Shown piece after piece: positions 7,313-12,713 of a DNA stretch of 20,503 bases. The notes beneath the pieces are model-generated. The model was not told the DNA's origin and made no database searches. It saw only the letters and a program-made list of their open reading frames with translations. This DNA comes from an uncultured Candidatus Saccharibacteria bacterium (GTDB taxonomy: Bacteria; Patescibacteriota; Saccharimonadia; Saccharimonadales; Saccharimonadaceae). The translations under genes were made by a program, and so were the position numbers. Positions within the stretch are counted from its first letter, which is position 1; each line of letters opens with the position of its first letter. The stretch is from contig CALHZJ010000068.1 in NCBI GenBank assembly GCA_938041005.1, positions 1 through 20,503 of the forward strand, given 5' to 3'.

Positions 7313-7981
7313 ATGCGACTACTGGTCATTGAGGACGAACGAAAAATTGCGAGGGTCATAACCGAATCTTTGAAGCGCGAAAAATACGCGGTTGATGCGG
7401 CGTATGACGGGGAAGAGGGCTTTAATTTGGCGGATAGTCAGCCGTATGATTTGTTGATTGTTGATCGAATGCTGCCGGGATTAGAGGGCACAGAGATTGT
7501 TAAAAAATTGCGCGAGAACGGGAAAAATATGCCAATTCTGTTTCTGACAGCACTGAGCACGACCGAAGATAAAACGCTTGGGCTAGACGTGGGCGCTGAT
7601 GATTATTTGACTAAGCCTTTTGCAATTGATGAATTGTTGGCGCGAGTGCGAGCTTTACTTCGTCGCCCACCGATTAGCCAACCAGACGTTCTGCAAATTG
7701 ACGATTTGAAAATTGACAAGCAGCAACAAACCGTAACGCGAGCCGGGAAGAATATCGACCTCACGAACAAAGAATATGCGCTGCTGGAATATTTGATGCA
7801 ACATCCGAATCAGATTCTCAGTAAAGAAACACTGATTGATCACGTTTGGGATTTTGACGCTGATATTTTGCCGAATAATGTCGAGGCGTACATAAAAAAT
7901 CTGCGCCAAAAAATCGACAAACCGTTCAAAAAACAATTGATAAAAACCGTGCGTGGCTTCGGTTATAGGATTGAATCATGA
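7313..7981 (+). CDS. OmpR/PhoB family response regulator
   Basis: This is a cytoplasmic transcription factor activated by phosphorylation from the histidine kinase encoded next. The receiver domain (1-118) has the acidic pocket Glu7/Asp8, phospho-acceptor Asp51 in LLIVDRMLPG, Thr79 and Lys101 in YLTKPF. The C-terminal winged-helix DNA-binding domain (about 125-222) ends with the typical GFGYRIES. The length of 222 residues is standard. The ATG is 6 nt downstream of TATAAT, implying a leaderless mRNA. The stop overlaps the kinase start by 4 nt (ATGA). Likely targets, by position only, are the divergent ABC exporter operon and itself. Confidence 0.96.
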   Translation: MRLLVIEDERKIARVITESLKREKYAVDAAYDGEEGFNLADSQPYDLLIVDRMLPGLEGTEIVKKLRENGKNMPILFLTALSTTEDKTLGLDVGADDYLTKPFAIDELLARVRALLRRPPISQPDVLQIDDLKIDKQQQTVTRAGKNIDLTNKEYALLEYLMQHPNQILSKETLIDHVWDFDADILPNNVEAYIKNLRQKIDKPFKKQLIKTVRGFGYRIES

Positions 7982-8928
7982 AAATTTTTACTTCAGCAAC
8001 AATTAAGTTGGCGGGCTGGTATTTGATGATTTTGATGATCGTCAGTTTGCTGTTTAGTAGCATTATTTTTCAGGTGGCGCGCTCGGAAGTTGATGCGCAA
8101 ATTCATAAAATTATCGTTCAAAGGAAGGGCGATTTTCCTGCAATTAATTTGTCAGAGAGAATAGATAATTCAACTCGAAATCTTTTGATTAGTCTGGGCT
8201 ATATAAATCTTATCGTTCTGCTCGCTGGCGGTTGGTGTTCATATTTATTGGCGAAAATCACTTTGCGACCGATAGAAACCGCCCACAAAGCTCAATCGCG
8301 ATTTGTTGCTAATGCCAGCCATCAGCTCCGAACTCCTCTGGCAATTATGAAAGCAGAAACTGAATTTGCGCTAAAAAATCGGAAGGCGAATAAGGCGGAA
8401 CTTACAGAAACTCTGGAAAGCAATTTGGAGGAAATAAACAAGTTGACTGAGCTTACGGCGATGCTTCTGGAACTATCGCGGACGGAAAATAAGTTGGCGC
8501 TGGAAGATAAAAGTTTTAATTTGACGGAATTGATATCCGAACTCGTTCGCGAACGAAAAGCCGAAGCGCGAGTTAAAATGAATTGCCCAGAACACATAAA
8601 TATTCCGCTTCATCACACCGCGACGCGAGAATTGTGCGCGATTTTGCTCGACAATTCATTGAAACATAGTCCGAAAAATTCTGTGGTAAAAATTCGCATC
8701 ATTCCATCAAAACAAAACATCACCGTCAACTTCATCAACGACGGCACAATTTCACAACAAACTCTGCCACACGTCTTTGAGCGATTTTTCCGCGGCAACC
8801 AAAGCACGAAAGGCTACGGATTAGGATTGCCGTTAGCGGAACAATTGACAAAAGCGCTCGGCGGACAAATCTCTGTTAACACCTCGAAAAACTCAACCAT
8901 TTTCACAATTTCCTTGCCGATTCTGTAA
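7978..8928 (+). CDS. Membrane sensor histidine kinase
   Basis: This is the inner-membrane kinase partner of the preceding response regulator. The 316 residues are short for the class. Transmembrane helices lie at about 13-33 and 68-92 and enclose only about 35 extracytoplasmic residues, so the signal is probably sensed within or near the membrane. His115 sits in the H-box NASHQLRTPL, a helical dimerisation segment follows, Asn226 lies in the N-box LLDNSLKHSP, the F-box is HVFERFF, and the G2 motif is GYGLGLPLAEQ. The G1 box is degenerate (NDGTIS instead of DxGxG). There is no clear HAMP domain; TM2 leads almost directly into the H-box. AGGA lies 7 nt before the ATG, which overlaps the regulator stop. 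Small intramembrane-sensing kinases beside ABC exporters often respond to envelope-active peptides; whether this one does is inference. Confidence 0.94.
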   Translation: MKIFTSATIKLAGWYLMILMIVSLLFSSIIFQVARSEVDAQIHKIIVQRKGDFPAINLSERIDNSTRNLLISLGYINLIVLLAGGWCSYLLAKITLRPIETAHKAQSRFVANASHQLRTPLAIMKAETEFALKNRKANKAELTETLESNLEEINKLTELTAMLLELSRTENKLALEDKSFNLTELISELVRERKAEARVKMNCPEHINIPLHHTATRELCAILLDNSLKHSPKNSVVKIRIIPSKQNITVNFINDGTISQQTLPHVFERFFRGNQSTKGYGLGLPLAEQLTKALGGQISVNTSKNSTIFTISLPIL

Positions 8929-8957
8929 ATTTTCAGCTATTTTTCAGAATTAGATGT

Positions 8958-8963
8958 TGTAAT
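8958..8963 (+). promoter_or_regulatory. Possible extended -10 for the Gre-like gene
   Basis: TGTAAT (8958-8963) is preceded by TG one base upstream (TG-N-TGTAAT). This would start a transcript near 8970 with a leader of about 35 nt. No good -35 is seen. Confidence 0.35.
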
Positions 8964-9004
8964 AGGATTGTTGATTGGCAAATTGCCGATCCGAAAGGGG
9001 AAGT

Positions 9005-9463
9005 ATGAGTACAACATTTTTAAGTAAAAAAGGATTTAAGGAACTTCAGAAAGAAATTTCTGGGCTAGAGATTTCAGAGAAAGCGCTTACGTTGGAATTG
9101 AAGGAAATTGGGCGCGCCAAATCGCGTGATGACAAATTACGCCGCAACGATGTAATTACGCAACTGGAAAATATCCAATCAAAAATCTTTACGAAGAAGG
9201 ACATTTTACGCCACGCCAAGCCACTACCAAGGAAACGCGATCGATTGAAAATTGCTATCGGCTCAGTCGTGGACTTGGTGGATCAACAGGGAAAAATTTT
9301 CCGCTATACGCTGGTTCATAGCCTGGAAGCAAATCCTCTGGACGGGCGAATTTCCGTGGACAGCCCGCTGGGAAAAAGTCTACTGAATCACAAGAAATCC
9401 GAAACTGTTTCCTGGAAAAATGGCTTAATGACCAGACAGCTACAAGTCGTTAAAATTAGCTAA
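9005..9463 (+). CDS. GreA/GreB-family-like transcription factor, divergent
   Basis: The 152-residue protein has the two-part build of Gre factors. An N-terminal helical coiled-coil hairpin (about 1-70) carries charged residues at the expected tip (SRDDKLRRND), followed by an FKBP-like C-terminal domain (about 75-152) with the VGSVVDLVD-type first strand and SPLGKSLLN near the usual SPxGxALLG position. Gre proteins insert the coiled-coil into the RNA polymerase secondary channel and stimulate cleavage of backtracked RNA. The canonical GDLSENAEY tip motif is absent, so cleavage activity is uncertain and a different channel-binding role is possible. ATG 9005 is chosen because AGGGG lies just upstream; the longer frame from 8975 would translate that ribosome site. 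It has its own terminator. Confidence 0.8.
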   Translation: MSTTFLSKKGFKELQKEISGLEISEKALTLELKEIGRAKSRDDKLRRNDVITQLENIQSKIFTKKDILRHAKPLPRKRDRLKIAIGSVVDLVDQQGKIFRYTLVHSLEANPLDGRISVDSPLGKSLLNHKKSETVSWKNGLMTRQLQVVKIS

Positions 9464-9488
9464 TCTCAATTGTCCACCACGACAGTTT

Positions 9489-9525
9489 AGCTCTCACTGG
9501 CGAGTGGGAGCTTTTTTATATTTTT
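9489..9525 (+). terminator. Rho-independent terminator of the Gre-like gene
   Basis: AGCTCTCACT (9489-9498) pairs over 10 bp (one G-U) with AGTGGGAGCT (9503-9512) around GGCG, followed by TTTTT and another T-run. A textbook terminator. Confidence 0.9.
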
Positions 9526-9560
9526 AATAGTATCTTATTCCGTTTCTGAAATTTAATATA

Positions 9561-9632
9561 AAAACAAAAATGACCCAAAAGAGCGACTATTTATGCCTGT
9601 CAAATTTGGCTGGGACGGCAGGATTCGAACCT
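9561..9632 (-). repeat. Second copy of the tRNA-Gln 3' end and its downstream region
   Basis: This 72-bp stretch matches 10811-10882 with about seven differences; the 32 bp at 9601-9632 are identical. The identical part covers the T-loop, acceptor 3' strand, CCA and the first downstream bases of tRNA-Gln. The terminator part of this copy has lost pairing. Such a tRNA 3'-end duplication is the usual scar of site-specific integration. Confidence 0.75.
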
Positions 9633-9705
9633 ATTTCCGGACTATGGCACAGCATTGAAAGATAAATCAGAGCAAAGCCCTGTTTGGCGGGTTGCCCGCG
9701 TCCCG
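9607..9705 (-). pseudogene. tRNA-Gln-derived remnant or tRNA-like element
   Basis: Read on the minus strand from 9705 to 9607 (99 nt), the element starts with CGGGACG, which can pair over 6 of 7 positions with the acceptor CGTCCCA. It ends with a tRNA-Gln T-loop, discriminator G and CCA. The T-stem is weakened (ATAGG against CCTGC). The middle is about 24 nt longer than in tRNA-Gln, and I find no D-arm/anticodon-arm fold with a readable anticodon. Instead it holds a GC-rich stem (9686-9692 with 9706-9712, competing with 9687-9691/9695-9699) and a second hairpin of CAGGGC/GCTCTG type. It is probably an integration scar or dead tRNA. A transcribed tRNA mimic is not excluded. Confidence 0.5.
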
Positions 9706-9803
9706 ACCCGCCGAAGGTCGCTGCTGAGATTTTAGTGATTTCCATTTAAATATTACACTTAATAAATAGCATTACCCCTATAGTGATACTTATGTTATTG
9801 CAA

Positions 9804-9809
9804 TATAAT
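9804..9809 (+). promoter_or_regulatory. -10 box of the DUF2268-like gene, leaderless
   Basis: TATAAT ends 6 bases before ATG 9816. No -35 match stands out. The spacing implies transcription starting at the start codon and decides the choice of ATG 9816 over the in-frame GTG 9783. Confidence 0.55.
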
Positions 9810-9815
9810 AAAATC

Positions 9816-10481
9816 ATGAGTAAACTCCACCTACACATCGCTAACGCCAACCAAATTTTCACCGATGCCGAAATTGCCATATTCAAAAATACAGCGCAAC
9901 AAGCCGAGACTTTTGTTTCGAGCGAGTTCGCGCAGTTTGATTACGAAGTTGATGTAATTGTCACTACACCTTCGTTTATGCTGCCAACTATCGCCGAGGA
10001 CGGAATCGCTGGCAAAACGCTTCATTCGCGCTTGATTATGATTTCTGTTGATAAAAGCCAGCACGGAGTTAGCGAGGATTTTATTTTCGAAACGATTTGC
10101 CACGAAATGTCGCATTCGCTGCGTTGGGAAAAATTGCCTGAATATGCCAAAACTATGTTTGATGGGATGATTTTGGAGGGCTTGGCGGTCGCGCTAGAAG
10201 AGGAAGCGATGATTAAACTCGGACGGCGAAACCAACAATTTTTCTTGAGAGAAATGCAGAAAACTTCTCAAGCTGAAATTGATAAGATAATTGCCGCACT
10301 ACAAGGCAATTTTGAAGACAAGGTCTACGATTATACCAAAATATTTTTCACCGGCGATGATGTTTTACCGCGCTGGGCGGGGTATAAACTTGGGTATTAC
10401 TTTGTGAAACAACACCTATATCAAACTAGTCAGACTATTACACAGGCGACTTTGGCAAGTTACAAGGATTTTATCCTATAA
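9816..10481 (+). CDS. DUF2268-like putative Zn-dependent protease
   Basis: This 221-residue soluble protein resembles the DUF2268 group of predicted zinc proteases. The HExxH motif is HEMSH at 96-100, preceded by the hydrophobic FETIC, and a downstream Glu in ILEGLAVALEEE (Glu121) is the likely third zinc ligand (gluzincin arrangement). An upstream beta-rich segment with VIVTTPSFMLP fits the family's N-terminal half. No signal peptide is seen, so action in the cytoplasm is likely. ATG 9816 is preferred because TATAAT ends 6 nt upstream. The gene lies inside the 1.25-kb segment bounded by tRNA-Gln 3'-end copies, so it may have arrived as cargo. Substrates are unknown. An unrelated HExxH protein is encoded at 971-1549. 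Confidence 0.75.
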   Translation: MSKLHLHIANANQIFTDAEIAIFKNTAQQAETFVSSEFAQFDYEVDVIVTTPSFMLPTIAEDGIAGKTLHSRLIMISVDKSQHGVSEDFIFETICHEMSHSLRWEKLPEYAKTMFDGMILEGLAVALEEEAMIKLGRRNQQFFLREMQKTSQAEIDKIIAALQGNFEDKVYDYTKIFFTGDDVLPRWAGYKLGYYFVKQHLYQTSQTITQATLASYKDFIL

Positions 10482-10504
10482 AATTGAAGAGTCCCCGTCG
10501 CGAT

Positions 10505-10810
10505 ATGAAGCGACAGGAAAACGAAAAGGGATTGTCTAACGATCGGCAGATTGACCTCCTGGAGAACAAGTCTTTCCTAGAAAAGAGAATTAATATTCGC
10601 GCGTCTGATTATAGATTCGAAGATAAAATTAAATATTACCAGGGTTTTGACAACAGTAGAGGACAGCGCATAGGCGGAACAGAAAATCTTGAGCTCAAGA
10701 ATATAAGCAACGTTTATAAAAAATTCGGAGAAAAAGAAATTGTCGAGAGAACTAATTCGTTTATTGACGATTTTATGAATTTACTAGATAAAAATGGCTT
10801 GATTGCCTAA
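10505..10810 (+). CDS. Small charged hypothetical protein
   Basis: No family is recognised. The 101-residue product is strongly charged (many Lys, Arg, Glu and Asp), probably helical, with no membrane segment. The first ATG is 10505; an in-frame TTG at 10484, 2 nt after the protease stop, would add seven residues. The ATG sits in the loop of a small stem, GTCGC (10497-10501) with GCGAC (10509-10513), which could limit its translation. No ribosome site is evident, so coupling to the upstream gene is possible. It ends at the edge of the tRNA-Gln terminator and lies within the duplicated-tRNA-end segment. Confidence 0.5.
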   Translation: MKRQENEKGLSNDRQIDLLENKSFLEKRINIRASDYRFEDKIKYYQGFDNSRGQRIGGTENLELKNISNVYKKFGEKEIVERTNSFIDDFMNLLDKNGLIA

Positions 10811-10837
10811 AAATAAAAAATCGCCCAAAAGAGCGAT
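10811..10837 (-). terminator. Terminator of tRNA-Gln
   Basis: On the minus strand ATCGC (10837-10833) pairs with GCGAT (10824-10820) around an 8-nt loop, followed by a T-rich tract (10819-10811). It lies about 20 nt after the tRNA 3' end. Confidence 0.65.
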
Positions 10838-10882
10838 AATTTATGTCTGTCAAATTTGGCTGGGACGGCAGGATTCGAACCT
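10811..10882 (-). repeat. tRNA-Gln 3' end, intact copy of the duplicated segment
   Basis: This is the partner of 9561-9632. This copy is part of the complete tRNA-Gln gene and keeps a functional-looking terminator. The two copies are in direct orientation, 1,250 bp apart. Confidence 0.75.
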
Positions 10883-10931
10883 GCGAATGCTGGGACCAAA
10901 ACCCAGTGCCTTACCGCTTGGCGACGTCCCA
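10857..10931 (-). tRNA. tRNA-Gln (anticodon TTG)
   Basis: A complete 75-nt tRNA including an encoded CCA. The acceptor is TGGGACG/CGTCCCA with discriminator G. The D-arm is GCC/GGC with a GCGG-containing loop. The anticodon stem CTGGG/CCCAG closes the loop TTTTGGT, giving anticodon TTG. The T-arm is GCAGG-TTCGAAT-CCTGC. The U at position 1 and the TTG anticodon fit bacterial tRNA-Gln. Confidence 0.95.
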
Positions 10932-10951
10932 CTATTGCCAGGACAATGACG

Positions 10952-10957
10952 ATTATA
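10952..10957 (-). promoter_or_regulatory. Extended -10 promoter of tRNA-Gln
   Basis: On the minus strand TG-C-TATAAT lies about 20 bases before the mature tRNA 5' end, an extended -10 element. The -35 is weak. Confidence 0.6.
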
Positions 10958-10990
10958 GCACGCCAGCCAGAAAAAATCCACACATCCTGA

Positions 10991-10996
10991 TATAAT
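10991..10996 (+). promoter_or_regulatory. Extended -10 of the RNA methyltransferase gene, leaderless
   Basis: TG-A-TATAAT ends 8 bases before ATG 11005, so the mRNA should begin at or just before the start codon. It is divergent from the tRNA-Gln promoter. Confidence 0.6.
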
Positions 10997-11004
10997 ATAA
11001 CCTA

Positions 11005-12318
11005 ATGAGAAAACAAATTTTTGAGACTTTAAGATTGGAAAAAATCGTTGGCGGCGGGCAAGCCATCGGGACACTTGACGACGGCCGCAAAGCGTTCGTC
11101 TGGGGAGGGCTGCCGAAAGAGCTTGTAACGATTCGCGTGACAAAGAAAAAATCACACTTCGTCGAAGGAATAGTGACGGAAATTATCGAGAAAAGCCCAG
11201 AGCGAATTACGCCGAAGGACGAAAATAGCTATTTAAGCACCAGTCCTTGGCAAATTATGCCGATGTCCAGCGAGCAATCGTACAAAGCGTCGCTAATCGA
11301 AGAGGCTTTTTTACTTCACAACGTTACATTGCCTGAAAAAATCGAGGTATTTTCTGACGGCATAGAATTTAATTATCGCAATAAAGTCGAGTTCAGTTGG
11401 TTCGGCGACAAAACGGACGACGACGAAAAAGAAACTTTGGACTTGGCGTTTTTTAAACGTGGAGGCAAAGGAAAAGTTGTCGTCGACGGAACCAGCTTAG
11501 CACACCCGAGCATAAATAAATTGGCAATTGAAATCCGCGACCTCTTACGAGAAAAACCGATTGTCGCGCGCCAATTAAAAACACTCTTGATTCGCTCAGA
11601 CCAACAGGGAAGCGTTGTCTGGCAATTGTATGTAAAAGATAAGATAGAAAACCTGATTTCCGAAGATGAAGCCAAATTGCTATCAGCCGCAGGCGGCGAA
11701 ATAATCTATTCCGACCCCAAAAGCCCAGCCAGCCGAATCACCGAACGCTTGAACAAATTCGGCGACACGACACTAAGCGACACGATTTTAGGCGTCGCCT
11801 TCAACTACGCTTGCGAAGGATTTTTCCAAGTCAACATTCCCGTTTACGAAAAAGCCTTAAGCGACATGAAAGCGTGGATCGATTGCAATGAAAAATTGCC
11901 GACGCTCGACCTTTACTCTGGAGTTGGGACAATTGGTTTGACAATTGGAGGCGATGACGTGACACTGGTGGAGATCAACGAACATGCCGTTGCGGAGATG
12001 CAAAGAAACATCACCAAGTTGAATCGACCGAACGCCAAGGCGATTTTGGCGCCGAGCGAAAAATCTCTGGAATATATAACGGGCGAGCAAATTGTCATCG
12101 TTGATCCGCCGCGTGCTGGGCTTCACGCGGATGTCACTAATAAACTGTTGGAGACAGAGCCGCCTCGGATTATTTATCTGAGTTGCAATCCCGTCACGCA
12201 AGCACGAGACGTCAGCCTGCTTCAGGAAAAATACGAAATCGTACATCATCAAGGCTATAATTTCTTCCCGAGGACGCCGCACATTGAGCACCTTGTGGTT
12301 TTGGATAAGAAAGCGTAA
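11005..12318 (+). CDS. TrmA/RlmD-family RNA (uracil-5-)-methyltransferase
   Basis: This SAM-dependent enzyme makes 5-methyluridine in rRNA or tRNA. An N-terminal TRAM RNA-binding domain (about 1-65, with EKIVGGGQAIG) is followed by the family's central domain with FFQVN, the SAM site DLYSGVGTIGLTIG (about 302-315), VDPPRAGL and the catalytic-cysteine motif YLSCNPVTQARD (Cys near 394). The 437 residues fit the family. Where RlmD enzymes carry the iron-sulfur cysteines, this protein reads YLSTSPWQIMP, so it has no Fe-S cluster. The rRNA position methylated cannot be assigned. The start is ATG 11005 beside an extended -10. A DUF3021-like gene follows after 9 nt. Confidence 0.92.
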   Translation: MRKQIFETLRLEKIVGGGQAIGTLDDGRKAFVWGGLPKELVTIRVTKKKSHFVEGIVTEIIEKSPERITPKDENSYLSTSPWQIMPMSSEQSYKASLIEEAFLLHNVTLPEKIEVFSDGIEFNYRNKVEFSWFGDKTDDDEKETLDLAFFKRGGKGKVVVDGTSLAHPSINKLAIEIRDLLREKPIVARQLKTLLIRSDQQGSVVWQLYVKDKIENLISEDEAKLLSAAGGEIIYSDPKSPASRITERLNKFGDTTLSDTILGVAFNYACEGFFQVNIPVYEKALSDMKAWIDCNEKLPTLDLYSGVGTIGLTIGGDDVTLVEINEHAVAEMQRNITKLNRPNAKAILAPSEKSLEYITGEQIVIVDPPRAGLHADVTNKLLETEPPRIIYLSCNPVTQARDVSLLQEKYEIVHHQGYNFFPRTPHIEHLVVLDKKA

Positions 12319-12327
12319 TCTATAGCC

Positions 12328-12705
12328 ATGAAGACTAGAATATTAAAGCAAGCTACGTTTAGAGGAGTCATTCCTTTTGTTATAATGTCGGCATTAGCGC
12401 TCATAATGACATATCAAAAAATTGACCCGTCACAAACTAAGGGAACATTCTTAACTGGCGTCATAGTATCCATAGTTGCGGCCGCATCTGTAATATACGA
12501 CATTGAGAAATGGTCACTACTTAAACAATCCGCCGTACATTTTATCGTCATGATATTAACAATTTTCCCTTGTTTGTTAATAAGCGGCTGGTACGAGTTA
12601 AACTCGTTCGCAGACTATTTGAAAATATTCGGAATATTTTTACTATGCGGTTGCGTTTTCTGGACTATAGGATATATCGTTTTTGGCAAATTACTGAATA
12701 GATAG
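12328..12705 (+). CDS. Small four-helix membrane protein, DUF3021-like
   Basis: The 125-residue protein has four hydrophobic helices at about 12-28, 40-58, 68-87 and 97-119, with a positively charged start. The helix-loop pattern and the third helix HFIVMILTIFPCLLISGWY resemble DUF3021 proteins, which in other bacteria often sit next to LytTR regulators; no such regulator is seen here. The start ATG is 9 nt after the methyltransferase stop with no ribosome site. TAATCT ending 6 nt before the ATG could be a weak -10, or the gene may be cotranscribed. It converges on the ATPase gene with only 8 nt between stop codons and no terminator visible. Function is unknown. Confidence 0.7.
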   Translation: MKTRILKQATFRGVIPFVIMSALALIMTYQKIDPSQTKGTFLTGVIVSIVAAASVIYDIEKWSLLKQSAVHFIVMILTIFPCLLISGWYELNSFADYLKIFGIFLLCGCVFWTIGYIVFGKLLNR

Positions 12706-12713
12706 ACAAATTC

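Noticed and set aside
7979..7981. UGA recoded as glycine, as in some CPR lineages
   Set aside because: UGA ends the response regulator exactly at the kinase overlap and ends other full-length proteins here, so it is a normal stop.
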